Shown piece by piece: positions 1-9,003 of a stretch of DNA of 45,500 bases (within the stretch, counting starts at the first letter, position 1; each line of letters starts with the position of its first letter). The notes beneath the pieces were generated by a model. The model had not been told where the DNA came from. It saw only the letters and a list, made by a program, of their open reading frames with translations, and made no database searches. The DNA lies in the NCBI RefSeq assembly GCF_001417955.2, contig NZ_LKTM01000338.1:1-45500 (forward strand), given 5' to 3'. The translations under genes and the position numbers were made by a program. The stretch is from Mycobacterium gordonae. Its GTDB lineage: Bacteria; Actinomycetota; Actinomycetes; Mycobacteriales; Mycobacteriaceae.

Positions 1-1
1 G

Positions 2-592
2 GGGGGGGTCGGTGGAGCGGGTGGATCTGGCTCTGCCGGTGGCGGTGCGGCCGGTATGGGCGGCACCGGCGCCGTGGTCCTGGGCGCAGGCGTCGGAGGT
101 GCCGGCGGAATCGGCGGCGCGGTGGATCCGGCCGGGCCAGGGGGTGCAGGCGGTGGCGGCGGTACCGGCGCGGCGATCCTGGGCCTGGGCGTCGGAGGTG
201 CCGGCGGTGCGGGCGGATTCAGCAACAACGGTGTGGGTGGTGTGGGCGGTGCTGGCGGCCAGGGCGCCAATGTCGCGGGCCTTGCTGTCGGCGGCACCGG
301 GGGCGCGGGAGGCGGCAGCGTTGGGCAGAGCGGTAACGGCGGTGATGGCGGCGACGCCGGCGGCCTGTTTACTGTTGGCTTCGGCGGAAACGGCGGCAAC
401 GCCGGATTCGGCAGTGGCGCTGCCGACGGTGGCGCGGGCGGCAACGTCGGGGCATTCACCCAGGGCTCCTTTGCCCAGACCTTCTTCGGCAACGGCGGTG
501 ACGGCGGCAACGGTGTCAACGGCGGCGCGAGCGGCGCCGGCGGCAGCGGCGGGCTGATTCTCGGCAAGCCCGGCCAGAACGGATCGTCATAG
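2..592 (+). CDS. PE_PGRS-type protein, C-terminal PGRS part (partial)
   Basis: The reading frame is open from the window edge to a TAG stop at 590-592, about 196 residues, with the N-terminus outside the window. It is almost entirely Gly-Gly-Ala and Gly-Gly-Asn triplet repeats, typical of the PGRS domain of mycobacterial PE_PGRS proteins. These are secreted or surface proteins, and many bind calcium through such glycine repeats. The PE domain that would prove family membership is not visible, so the call rests on composition. The end lacks a distinct C-terminal domain and finishes in a short SGGLILGKPGQNGSS tail. It lies 116 bp before murE on the same strand. Confidence 0.8.
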   Translation, partial: GGVGGAGGSGSAGGGAAGMGGTGAVVLGAGVGGAGGIGGAVDPAGPGGAGGGGGTGAAILGLGVGGAGGAGGFSNNGVGGVGGAGGQGANVAGLAVGGTGGAGGGSVGQSGNGGDGGDAGGLFTVGFGGNGGNAGFGSGAADGGAGGNVGAFTQGSFAQTFFGNGGDGGNGVNGGASGAGGSGGLILGKPGQNGSS

Positions 593-708
593 TTCCGTAG
601 CGCTCCGCGCGGGCGCGGCTCTACGCGGTGACCGGGTGCCTCTCGATAGGGTGTCAGGGCCGATCATGGCGATCCCTGACCATCTGCGCTCGGACGGAGG
701 TGCTGCCC
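593..708 (+). promoter_or_regulatory. Leader between the PGRS gene and murE, with inverted repeat
   Basis: This 116-bp gap holds an interrupted inverted repeat at 654-679: TCAGG and GATC on the left pair with GATC and CCTGA on the right, across a 3-base bulge and a 5-base loop. The strong Shine-Dalgarno GGAGG at 696-700 lies 8 bases before the GTG at 709 and decides the murE start. No convincing -35/-10 pair stands out, so the promoter of the mur operon is not located. The repeat could be an operator or a transcript hairpin; that is inference. Confidence 0.35.
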
Positions 709-2247
709 GTGGCGGAGTCGACGCCCGCTGGGCTGCGCCCGCACGTCGTCGCCGGCGTTGCGCTGTCCACGCTGGCCGCGCAGATCGGCGCGCCACCGCC
801 CCCCGGACCCGATGTGACGGTGACGGGCGTGACGCTGCGCGGCCAGGACGTCCAGCCCGGCGACCTGTTCGCCGCGCTGCCGGGATCGACCACGCACGGC
901 GCCCGGCATGCCGGCGACGCTATCGGGCGCGGAGCGGTCGCGGTGCTCACCGATGCCGACGGGGTCACCGAGATGGGTCCGCACGCGGCGGCAGTGCCGG
1001 TCCTGGTTCACCCGGCACCGCGCAGCGTGCTCGGAGGACTGGCCGCGACCGTGTACGGCCGCCCGTCGGACCGGGTCACCGTCATCGGAATCACCGGCAC
1101 CTCCGGCAAGACCACCACGACATACCTGGTCGAAGCGGGTCTGCGGGCCGCCGGACGGGTGGCGGGCCTGGTCGGCACCATCGGCATCCGCATCGACGGC
1201 GCGGACATCCCCAGCGCGCTCACGACGCCGGAGGCCCCGGCGTTGCAGGCACTGTTCGCCGCCATGGCCGAACGCGGCGTCGACACCGTCGTGATGGAGG
1301 TGTCCAGCCATGCGCTGGCACTGGGGCGGGTGGATGGGACCGAGTTCGCCGTCGGCGGTTTCACCAATCTTTCGCGCGACCACCTCGACTTCCACCCGAC
1401 CATGGCCGACTACTTCGAGGCCAAGGCGCTGTTGTTCGACCCCACCTCGGCGTTGCGTGCCCGCCGGGTCGTGGTGTGCGTCGACGACGAGGCCGGTCGT
1501 GCGATGGCGGGGCGGGCGGGTGATGCGATCACCGTCAGTGTCACCGGGGAGCCCGCACACTGGCGCGCCCGCGACGTCACGCCCTGCGGTCCGGCCGGCC
1601 AGGAATTCACCGCCGTCGATCCCTCCGGCGCCGAGCTCCGCATCGGCATCAATCTACCGGGCCACTACAACATCGCGAATTGCCTTGTGGCGCTGGCACT
1701 TCTGGATGCGGTCGGGGTTTCGCCGGCGCAGGCCGCACCGGGTCTGCGGGAAACCCGGGTCCCGGGGCGGCTCGAGCAGATCGACCGGGGACAGGACTTC
1801 CTCGCGCTGGTCGACTACGCACACAAACCGGGTGCGTTGCGCGCGGTGCTGACCACCCTGGTGCGGCCGGACCGTCGCTTGGCGGTGGTCTTCGGCGCCG
1901 GTGGCGACCGGGACCCGGGCAAGCGGGCGCCGATGGGTGCGGTGGCCGCCGAACTCGCCGACCTCGTCGTCGTCACCGACGACAATCCCCGCAGTGAAGA
2001 TCCGGCCGCCATCCGCCGCGAAATCCTCGCGGGCGCAAAAGAAGCCCGTTCACAAGCGGAGCTGGCCGAGATCGCCGACCGGCGCGAGGCGATCCGTTAC
2101 GCCGTCGGCTGGGCCCGCCCCGGAGACGTGGTGCTGGTCGCCGGCAAAGGCCACGAGACCGGCCAGCGCAGCGCCGACGAGGTGCGCCCGTTCGACGACC
2201 GGGTGGAACTCGCGGCGGCTCTCGAGGCCCAGGGAGGCCGGCCGTGA
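709..2247 (+). CDS. murE: UDP-N-acetylmuramoyl-tripeptide synthetase MurE
   Basis: Cytoplasmic Mur ligase that adds meso-diaminopimelate to UDP-MurNAc-L-Ala-D-Glu using ATP. The 512-residue product has the expected N-terminal UDP-substrate domain, the ATP P-loop GTSGKTTTT near residue 130, the VMEVSSHAL segment and a C-terminal ligase domain. Its DNPR motif at residues 425-428 is the signature of diaminopimelate-specific MurE enzymes. The GTG at 709 is chosen because GGAGG lies 8 bases upstream; the frame is open back to a GTG at 628, but that extension has no similarity that I recognise. It is the first gene of the mur operon and overlaps murF by 4 bp (GTGA). Confidence 0.97.
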   Translation: MAESTPAGLRPHVVAGVALSTLAAQIGAPPPPGPDVTVTGVTLRGQDVQPGDLFAALPGSTTHGARHAGDAIGRGAVAVLTDADGVTEMGPHAAAVPVLVHPAPRSVLGGLAATVYGRPSDRVTVIGITGTSGKTTTTYLVEAGLRAAGRVAGLVGTIGIRIDGADIPSALTTPEAPALQALFAAMAERGVDTVVMEVSSHALALGRVDGTEFAVGGFTNLSRDHLDFHPTMADYFEAKALLFDPTSALRARRVVVCVDDEAGRAMAGRAGDAITVSVTGEPAHWRARDVTPCGPAGQEFTAVDPSGAELRIGINLPGHYNIANCLVALALLDAVGVSPAQAAPGLRETRVPGRLEQIDRGQDFLALVDYAHKPGALRAVLTTLVRPDRRLAVVFGAGGDRDPGKRAPMGAVAAELADLVVVTDDNPRSEDPAAIRREILAGAKEARSQAELAEIADRREAIRYAVGWARPGDVVLVAGKGHETGQRSADEVRPFDDRVELAAALEAQGGRP

Positions 2248-3740
2248 TCGACCTGACCGTGGCCCAGATCGCCGACATCGTCGGCGGCACCCTGACCGAC
2301 ATCAGCCCGGAAGTGGCCGCGACCACCCGCGTCACCGGGACGGTGGAATTCGACTCCCGCGCCGTCGGCCCGGGCGGCCTGTTCCTGGCCCTGCCCGGTG
2401 CCCGCTCCGACGGGCACGACCACGCCGCATCCGCCGTGGCCGCCGGCGCCGTGGCGGTGCTGGCCGCCCGGCCGGTCGGCGTACCCGCGATCGTCGTACG
2501 GCCGGAGACCGCCGTCGACGATCGGGCCTCCGTACTCGAGCACGACGCCGACGGCTCGGGCGCGGCCGTGCTGGCGGCGCTGGCCAGGCTGGCCGCCGCG
2601 GTGGCCGCCGAGTTGACGGCCGGTGGCCTGAGGATCATCGGGATCACCGGCTCGTCGGGCAAGACGTCGACCAAGGACCTGGTGGCCGCGGTGCTGCGGC
2701 CGTTGGGTGAGGTGGTCGCACCACCGGGCTCGTTCAACAACGAACTGGGTCATCCCTGGACGGTGTTGCGGGCAACGCGGGACACCGATTTCCTGATTCT
2801 GGAGATGTCGGCCCGCCACCCCGGCAATATCGCCGCGCTGGCCGATATCGCGACCCCGTCGATCGGCGTGGTGCTCAATGTCGGCACCGCGCATCTGGGC
2901 GAGTTCGGCTCCCGGGAGATCATCGCCCAGACCAAATCCGAGCTGCCGCAATCAGTTCCGTCATCCGGTGTGGTCATCCTGAACGCGGACGACCCGCTGG
3001 TGGTGGCGATGGCCGACGTGACCGCGGCCCGGGTCGTCCGGGTGAGTCGCGACGGCGGCTCCAAGACCGCGGACGTGTGGGCCGGGCCGGTGACACTCGA
3101 CGAGCTGGCCAGGCCCCAGTTCACGTTGCACGCGGGCGCCGAACAGGCCGAGGTTCGGCTCGGCGTCTACGGCGAGCACCAGGTCAGCAACGCGCTGTGC
3201 GCGGCCGCGGTCGCACTGGAGTGCGGCGCGAGCGTGGAACAGATCGCGGCAGCGCTCGCCGCGGCCGGCCCGGTGTCGCGCCATCGCATGCAGGTGAGCA
3301 CCCGTGCCGACGGCGTGACCGTCATCGACGACGCCTACAACGCCAACCCCGAGTCGATGCGGGCGGGTCTGCAGGCGCTGGCCTGGATCGCCCACGGTGA
3401 GACTCATCCGCGACGCAGCTGGGCGGTGCTGGGTGAGATGGCCGAACTCGGCGAGGATGCAATAACCGAGCACGACCGCATCGGCCGGCTCGCGGTGCGA
3501 TTAGATGTGTCTCGACTCGTTGTCGTGGGAACCGGGAGGTCGATGAGCGCCATGCACCAGGGTGCGGTGATGGAGGGCTCGTGGGGGGAGGAAGCCGTCA
3601 TGGTGGATGACGCCGACGACGCTCTGGCCCTGCTGCGCGCCGAGCTGCAGCCTGGAGACGTGGTGCTGGTCAAGGCGTCCAACTCGGTCGGGCTCGGGGC
3701 GCTGGCCGACGCACTGACCGCCGAGGGCGCACGCCCGTGA
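2244..3740 (+). CDS. murF: UDP-N-acetylmuramoyl-tripeptide-D-alanyl-D-alanine ligase MurF
   Basis: Last of the cytoplasmic Mur ligases: it joins D-Ala-D-Ala to the UDP-MurNAc-tripeptide with ATP, giving the pentapeptide used by MraY. The 498-residue protein shows the P-loop GSSGKT at residues 136-141, the Asn-Pro-Glu-Ser segment in DDAYNANPESMRAG, and the C-terminal DVVLVKASNSVGL stretch typical of MurF. Length fits the family. It starts at a GTG that overlaps the murE stop by 4 bp and itself overlaps mraY by 4 bp, so translation is probably coupled across all three. Confidence 0.97.
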   Translation: MIDLTVAQIADIVGGTLTDISPEVAATTRVTGTVEFDSRAVGPGGLFLALPGARSDGHDHAASAVAAGAVAVLAARPVGVPAIVVRPETAVDDRASVLEHDADGSGAAVLAALARLAAAVAAELTAGGLRIIGITGSSGKTSTKDLVAAVLRPLGEVVAPPGSFNNELGHPWTVLRATRDTDFLILEMSARHPGNIAALADIATPSIGVVLNVGTAHLGEFGSREIIAQTKSELPQSVPSSGVVILNADDPLVVAMADVTAARVVRVSRDGGSKTADVWAGPVTLDELARPQFTLHAGAEQAEVRLGVYGEHQVSNALCAAAVALECGASVEQIAAALAAAGPVSRHRMQVSTRADGVTVIDDAYNANPESMRAGLQALAWIAHGETHPRRSWAVLGEMAELGEDAITEHDRIGRLAVRLDVSRLVVVGTGRSMSAMHQGAVMEGSWGEEAVMVDDADDALALLRAELQPGDVVLVKASNSVGLGALADALTAEGARP

Positions 3741-4816
3741 GACAGATCCTGATCGCCGTCGCCATCGCGGTGACCGTGTCCATCCTGCTTACTCCGGCGC
3801 TGATCCGGCTGTTCACCCGGCAGGGGTTCGGTCACCAGATCCGCGAGGACGGCCCACCCAGCCACCAGACCAAGCGGGGTACGCCCTCGATGGGCGGGGT
3901 GGCGATTCTGGCCGGCATCTGGGCCGGCTATCTCGGCACGCACTTGTTCGGGCTGGCCTTCGACGGTGAAGGGATCTCGGCGTCGGGCCTGTGTGTGCTG
4001 GGCCTGGCCACCGCACTGGGCGGCGTCGGTTTCATCGACGACCTGATCAAGATCCGCCGGTCGCGCAACCTGGGCCTGAATAAGACGGCCAAGACGGTCG
4101 GGCAGATCACCGCCGCCGTGCTGTTCGCCGTGCTGGTGCTGCAGTTCCGCAACAACGCCGGCCTGACGCCGGGCAGCGCGGATCTGTCCTACGTGCGCGA
4201 GATCGCCACGGTCACCTTTGCCCCCGGGCTGTTCGTGTTGTTCTGCGTGATAGTGGTCAGTGCCTGGTCGAACGCGGTGAACTTCACCGACGGGCTGGAC
4301 GGCCTGGCCGCCGGTTGCATGGCGATGGTCACCGGCGCCTACGTGCTGATCACCTTCTGGCAGTACCGCAACGCCTGCGTCACCGCGCCCGGCCTGGGCT
4401 GCTACAACGTGCGCGATCCGCTGGACCTGGCGCTGATCGCGGCCGCCACCGCGGGCGCTTGCATCGGTTTTCTGTGGTGGAATGCCGCGCCGGCCAAGAT
4501 CTTCATGGGCGACACCGGGTCGCTGGCTCTGGGCGGCATCATCGCCGGGTTGTCGGTGACCAGCCGCACCGAGATTCTCGCCGTCGTGCTGGGGGCGCTG
4601 TTCGTCGCCGAAGTCACCTCGGTCGTGCTGCAGATCCTCGCCTTCCGGACCACCGGGCGCCGGGTGTTCCGGATGGCGCCCTTCCACCACCATTTCGAGC
4701 TGGGCGGCTGGGCGGAAACCACGGTGATCATCCGGTTCTGGCTGCTCACCGCGATCAGCTGCGGCCTGGGCGTCGCCCTGTTCTACGGCGAGTGGCTGTC
4801 CACGATCGGTGCCTGA
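3737..4816 (+). CDS. mraY: Phospho-N-acetylmuramoyl-pentapeptide transferase MraY
   Basis: Integral membrane enzyme that transfers phospho-MurNAc-pentapeptide to decaprenyl or undecaprenyl phosphate, forming lipid I. The 359 residues make about ten hydrophobic helices. Conserved cytoplasmic loop motifs are visible: GFIDDLIK near residue 100, NFTDGLDGLA near 182, FMGDTGS near 256 and HHHFE near 317, which include the catalytic and Mg2+-binding aspartates and the family histidine cluster. The GTG start overlaps the murF stop by 4 bp. Nothing is missing compared with the family. Confidence 0.97.
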   Translation: MRQILIAVAIAVTVSILLTPALIRLFTRQGFGHQIREDGPPSHQTKRGTPSMGGVAILAGIWAGYLGTHLFGLAFDGEGISASGLCVLGLATALGGVGFIDDLIKIRRSRNLGLNKTAKTVGQITAAVLFAVLVLQFRNNAGLTPGSADLSYVREIATVTFAPGLFVLFCVIVVSAWSNAVNFTDGLDGLAAGCMAMVTGAYVLITFWQYRNACVTAPGLGCYNVRDPLDLALIAAATAGACIGFLWWNAAPAKIFMGDTGSLALGGIIAGLSVTSRTEILAVVLGALFVAEVTSVVLQILAFRTTGRRVFRMAPFHHHFELGGWAETTVIIRFWLLTAISCGLGVALFYGEWLSTIGA

Positions 4817-4817
4817 C

Positions 4818-6263
4818 GTGCTGGATCCCCTGGCGCCGGGTGCGCCCGTCCTGATCGCCGGCGCCCGGGTGACCGGCCGCGCGGTGCTGGCCACGCTGAC
4901 CCGGTTCGGGGCCGTGCCCACGCTGTGCGACGACGACCCGGCGATGCTGGCCCCGCACGCCGCGGCGGGCGTCGCGACCGCCGACCCCGCGACCGCCATT
5001 GAGCAGATCGACCGGTACGCGCTGGTGGTCACCAGCCCCGGATTCCAGCCGAGCACCCCGGTGCTGGCGGCGGCCGCCGCGGCCGGGGTGCCTATCTGGG
5101 GTGATGTGGAGTTGGCCTGGCGCCTGGATGCGGCCGGCAATTTCGGGCCGCCACGGCGGTGGCTGGTGGTGACCGGCACCAATGGCAAGACGACCACCAC
5201 CTCGATGCTGCACGACATGCTGACCGCCGGGGGACTGCGCAGCAAATTGTGCGGGAACATCGGCGACCCGGTGCTCGACGTGCTGGACCAGCCGTCGGAC
5301 GTGCTGGCCGTCGAGCTGTCCAGCTTCCAGCTGTACTGGGCGCCCTCGCTGCGGCCGGAGGCGGGCGTGGTGCTCAACATCGCCGAAGACCACCTGGACT
5401 GGCACCACACCATGGCCGACTACACCGCCGCCAAGGCCCGGGTGCTGACCGGCCGGGTCGCCGTCGTCGGACTGGACGACAGCCGGGCGGCGGCGCTGCG
5501 CGACAGCGCCCCGGCAGCAGTCCGGGTGGGCTTCCGGCTCGGTGAACCCGCGCCCGGCGAGCTCGGCGTGCGTGACGGGCAGCTGGTCGACCGTGCCTTC
5601 GCCGAGGATCTGCCGCTGCTGCCGGTCACCTCGATTCCGGTGCCGGGCCCGGTGGGAGTGCTCAACACGCTGGCAGCCGCCGCCCTGGCGCGCGCGGTCG
5701 ACGTGACACCCGAGGCGATCGCCGCCGCCATCGCGGGATTCCGGCTGGGCCGGCACCGCTGTGAAGTGGTGACGGTCGCCGACGGCATCACCTACGTCGA
5801 CGACTCGAAAGCCACCAACCCGCACGCCGCCCAGGCGTCGGTGCTGGCCTATCCCCGGGTCGTGTGGCTGGCCGGTGGTCTGCTCAAGGGCGCGTCTCTG
5901 GACGCCGAACTGGCCCGTATCGCGTCCCACCTGGTCGGGGCGGTCCTTTTCGGGCGGGATCGCGCCGAGGTTGCCGAGGCGTTATCACGACACGCGCCCG
6001 ATGTCCCCGTCGTACAGGTTGTTACAGGCGAGGATGTTGAGATGCATGCGACTGGTGTGGTTTCTGTTGCTGATGTGACACAAGTTAATAACGAGGATAT
6101 CGGCGCCCGCGTGATGGCCGCGGCCGTATCCGCGGCCCGTGACCTGGCGAAACCCGGAGACACGGTGCTGCTGGCGCCGGCCGGCGCATCGTTCGACCAG
6201 TTCACCGGCTACGCCGCACGCGGCGACGCCTTCGCGGCCGCCGTTCGCGCCGCGGTCCGGTAG
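4818..6263 (+). CDS. murD: UDP-N-acetylmuramoylalanine-D-glutamate ligase MurD
   Basis: Cytoplasmic Mur ligase that adds D-glutamate to UDP-MurNAc-L-Ala. The P-loop GTNGKTTTTS lies near residue 120, followed by AVELSSFQL and the NIAEDHLDWH segment, with the C-terminal domain ending in APAGASFDQF. Two GTG codons compete: 4809, inside the mraY end, and 4818, one base after the mraY stop. I prefer 4818 because the product then begins like M. tuberculosis MurD as I remember it. A stretch in the C-terminal domain (6018-6101) is markedly A+T-richer than its surroundings and encodes a variable loop rather than conserved residues. Confidence 0.96.
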   Translation: MLDPLAPGAPVLIAGARVTGRAVLATLTRFGAVPTLCDDDPAMLAPHAAAGVATADPATAIEQIDRYALVVTSPGFQPSTPVLAAAAAAGVPIWGDVELAWRLDAAGNFGPPRRWLVVTGTNGKTTTTSMLHDMLTAGGLRSKLCGNIGDPVLDVLDQPSDVLAVELSSFQLYWAPSLRPEAGVVLNIAEDHLDWHHTMADYTAAKARVLTGRVAVVGLDDSRAAALRDSAPAAVRVGFRLGEPAPGELGVRDGQLVDRAFAEDLPLLPVTSIPVPGPVGVLNTLAAAALARAVDVTPEAIAAAIAGFRLGRHRCEVVTVADGITYVDDSKATNPHAAQASVLAYPRVVWLAGGLLKGASLDAELARIASHLVGAVLFGRDRAEVAEALSRHAPDVPVVQVVTGEDVEMHATGVVSVADVTQVNNEDIGARVMAAAVSAARDLAKPGDTVLLAPAGASFDQFTGYAARGDAFAAAVRAAVR

Positions 6264-6268
6264 GCGGT

Positions 6269-7828
6269 GTGGGTATCGCAGTGACCCGGCTCTTCCGCCG
6301 GGACAAGGGGGAGACGTCGGCCGCCGCAGAGGTGACGGACGAGGCCGACCAGGCTGACGCTGCCGTCCCCGGCGAGAAGACCGCCAAGGCCGAGGCGGGC
6401 GGGCCACGCACCGCATTCGGTGCCTGGCTGGGTCGGCCCATGACATCGTTCCACCTCATCGTCGCCGTCACCGCGCTGCTGACGTCGCTGGGCCTGATCA
6501 TGGTGCTGTCCGCGTCCGGCGTGCACTCCTACGACAACGACGGCTCGGCCTGGACGATCTTCGCCAAGCAGGTGCTGTGGACGGTCGTCGGGCTTGTCGC
6601 CTGCTATGCCGGGTTGCGGATGTCGGTGCGTTTCATCCGGCGCATCGCGTTCACCAGTTACGCGATCACCATCATCCTGCTGGTCCTGGTGCTCATTCCG
6701 GGTATCGGCAACCTGGCCAACGGGTCCCGCAAATGGTTCGTCATCGCGGGTTTCTCCATGCAGCCGTCCGAGCTGGCCAAGATCGCGTTCGCGATCTGGG
6801 GTGCCCACCTGCTGGCGGCCCGGCGCCTGGAGCGGGCTTCGCTGCGCGAAATGCTGATTCCCCTGGTGCCGGCCGCGCTCATCGCGCTGGGGCTGATCGT
6901 GGCCCAGCCCGACCTCGGCCAGACGGTCTCGCTCGGCATCATCCTGCTGGGCCTGCTGTGGTACGCCGGCCTGCCGCTACGGGTGTTCGTCAGCTCGCTC
7001 GGCGCGGTGTTCGCCGCCGGCGCGGTGCTGGCGATGTCCGCCGGCTACCGCTCCGACCGGGTGCGGTCGTGGCTGGATCCCGAAGACGACCCGATGGACA
7101 CCGGCTATCAGGCCCGGCAGGCCAAGTACGCGCTGGCCCACGGCGGCATCTTCGGCGACGGCCTGGGGCAGGGTGTGGCCAAGTGGAACTACCTGCCCAA
7201 CGCCCACAACGACTTCATCTTCGCCATCATCGGCGAGGAGCTGGGCCTCATCGGAGCGGTGGGCCTGCTGGGGTTGTTCGGACTGTTCGCCTACACGGGC
7301 ATGCGCATCGCGCGCCGGTCCGCCGACCCGTTCCTGCGGCTGCTCACCGCTACCACGACGCTTTGGGTGCTCGGCCAGGCATTCATCAACATCGGCTATG
7401 TGATCGGCCTGCTGCCCGTCACCGGTCTGCAGCTGCCACTGATTTCGGCTGGCGGAACATCCACGGCGGCAACGCTTTTCATGATCGGAATCATGGCGAA
7501 CGCGGCCCGGCACGAACCCGAGGCGGTGGCCGCGCTGCGCGCCGGGCGCGATGACAAGGTGAACCGGCTGCTGCGGCTGCCGCTGCCGGAGCCCTACGTG
7601 CCCAGCCGGATCGAGTCGTTCCGGGACAGGAAGCGGCCGCAGCAGGCACCCAAGGCGCCGGCCGCCCGCCGCGCCGCCGGACCGCCGCAGAAGTCGCAGC
7701 CGCGCACCAGTCGGCGGTCTGCGGGAAGCGGCCACGGGCGGGACAGGCATCATAGATCTGGCCAGCAGTACGCCGGCCGTCGCCAGACACGGCGCGTAGG
7801 TGCATTGGAAGGTCAGCGTTACGGGTGA
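6269..7828 (+). CDS. ftsW: Divisome SEDS glycosyltransferase FtsW
   Basis: Polytopic membrane peptidoglycan polymerase of the SEDS family that works at the septum with a class B penicillin-binding protein. After a charged N-terminal tail of about 50 residues come roughly ten membrane helices. The conserved NYLPNAHNDFIFAIIGEELG loop is present, as are GLLPVTGLQLPLISAGGTS and a basic cytoplasmic tail of about 90 residues ending in RALEGQRYG, a tail typical of mycobacterial FtsW. A GTG at 6281 is an equally good start and fits the M. tuberculosis N-terminus better. It follows murD by 5 bp and overlaps murG by 4 bp. Confidence 0.95.
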   Translation: MGIAVTRLFRRDKGETSAAAEVTDEADQADAAVPGEKTAKAEAGGPRTAFGAWLGRPMTSFHLIVAVTALLTSLGLIMVLSASGVHSYDNDGSAWTIFAKQVLWTVVGLVACYAGLRMSVRFIRRIAFTSYAITIILLVLVLIPGIGNLANGSRKWFVIAGFSMQPSELAKIAFAIWGAHLLAARRLERASLREMLIPLVPAALIALGLIVAQPDLGQTVSLGIILLGLLWYAGLPLRVFVSSLGAVFAAGAVLAMSAGYRSDRVRSWLDPEDDPMDTGYQARQAKYALAHGGIFGDGLGQGVAKWNYLPNAHNDFIFAIIGEELGLIGAVGLLGLFGLFAYTGMRIARRSADPFLRLLTATTTLWVLGQAFINIGYVIGLLPVTGLQLPLISAGGTSTAATLFMIGIMANAARHEPEAVAALRAGRDDKVNRLLRLPLPEPYVPSRIESFRDRKRPQQAPKAPAARRAAGPPQKSQPRTSRRSAGSGHGRDRHHRSGQQYAGRRQTRRVGALEGQRYG

Positions 7829-9003
7829 ACGACAAGGTCACGGAGTCGGCCGGCGGGCGAGGGGACAGTCCCCTGCCCGCCGGTGGTGCGTTCTCGGTCG
7901 TGCTGGCCGGCGGCGGGACCGCCGGCCATGTGGAGCCCGCGATGGCCGTGGCCGACGCGCTGACCGCCCTGGACCCCGGGATCAGGATCACCGCGCTGGG
8001 CACGGCGCGCGGCCTGGAGACCCGGCTGGTACCTGAGCGCGGTTACCAGCTGGAGCTGATCACCCCGGTGCCGCTGCCCCGCAAACCCAGCGGCGACCTG
8101 GCCAGGCTGCCACCGCGGGTCTGGCGCGCCGTCCGGGAAACCCGCGCGGTGCTCGACAAGGTCGCCGCCGACGTCGTCATCGGCTTCGGCGGGTACGTCG
8201 CGCTGCCGGCCTACCTGGCTTCGCGCGGCAGGCCGGGGCGCCGCCGTATCCCGGTGGTGATCCACGAGGCCAATGCCCGCGCCGGGCTGGCCAACCGGGT
8301 GGGCGCCCGCACCGCCGACCGGATTCTGTCCGCGGTGCCCGATTCGGGGCTGCGGCGCGCCGAGGTGGTTGGCGTGCCGATCCGGGCGGCGATCACCACG
8401 CTGGACCGCGCCGGCCTGCGCGCACAGGCACGGGCCCACTTCGGCTTCGCCGACGACGCCCGCGTCCTGCTGGTGTTCGGCGGGTCCCAGGGTGCGGTGT
8501 CGCTGAACCGGGCCGTCTCCGGCGCGGCCGCCGACCTGGCCGCCGCCGGCGTGTCAGTCCTGCACGCGCACGGACCCAAGAACACCCTCGAACTCCGCAC
8601 GCCGGACCCCGGTGACCCGCCGTACGTGGCGGTGCCGTATCTCGACCGGATGGACCTGGCCTACTCCGCCGCCGACATGGTGATCTGCCGCTCCGGCGCC
8701 ATGACGGTGGCCGAGGTCTCGGCCGTCGGGCTGCCCGCCATCTACGTGCCGCTGCCGATCGGCAACGGTGAGCAGCGGCTCAATGCGCTGCCGGTGGTCA
8801 ACGCCGGGGGCGGCATGATCGTCGCCGACGCCGCCTTGACACCGGAACTGGTGGCCCGCGAAGTGTCCGGGTTGCTCAACGACCCGCCGCGGCTGGCGGC
8901 GATGACGGCGGCGGCCACCCTGGTAGGACACCGCGACGCCGCCGAGCAGGTGGCCCGGGCGGCGCTGGACGTCGCCCGGCAGATGCGGGGAGCGCGCCGG
9001 TGA
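7825..9003 (+). CDS. murG: Lipid II synthase MurG
   Basis: Peripheral inner-membrane GT-B glycosyltransferase that adds GlcNAc from UDP-GlcNAc to lipid I, making lipid II. The 392-residue product has the N-terminal glycine-rich loop GGGTAGHVEPA near residues 29-39, the second-domain GGSQGA motif, and the UDP-GlcNAc binding region with CRSGAMTVAE and NGEQRLNA. About 25 disordered residues precede the catalytic core. The GTG start overlaps the ftsW stop and the gene overlaps murC by 4 bp. Confidence 0.97.
   Translation: MNDKVTESAGGRGDSPLPAGGAFSVVLAGGGTAGHVEPAMAVADALTALDPGIRITALGTARGLETRLVPERGYQLELITPVPLPRKPSGDLARLPPRVWRAVRETRAVLDKVAADVVIGFGGYVALPAYLASRGRPGRRRIPVVIHEANARAGLANRVGARTADRILSAVPDSGLRRAEVVGVPIRAAITTLDRAGLRAQARAHFGFADDARVLLVFGGSQGAVSLNRAVSGAAADLAAAGVSVLHAHGPKNTLELRTPDPGDPPYVAVPYLDRMDLAYSAADMVICRSGAMTVAEVSAVGLPAIYVPLPIGNGEQRLNALPVVNAGGGMIVADAALTPELVAREVSGLLNDPPRLAAMTAAATLVGHRDAAEQVARAALDVARQMRGARR

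Noticed and set aside
2..592. Tandem repeats that might be taken for a CRISPR or satellite array
   Set aside because: They are coding Gly-Gly-Ala repeats in one open frame without uniform spacers.
3404..5413. Very long minus-strand open frame (669 codons) opposite murF, mraY and murD
   Set aside because: It is an antisense shadow produced by high G+C codon structure; the plus-strand genes are unmistakable, and the translation is low-complexity Arg/Pro/Gln-rich with no known motif.
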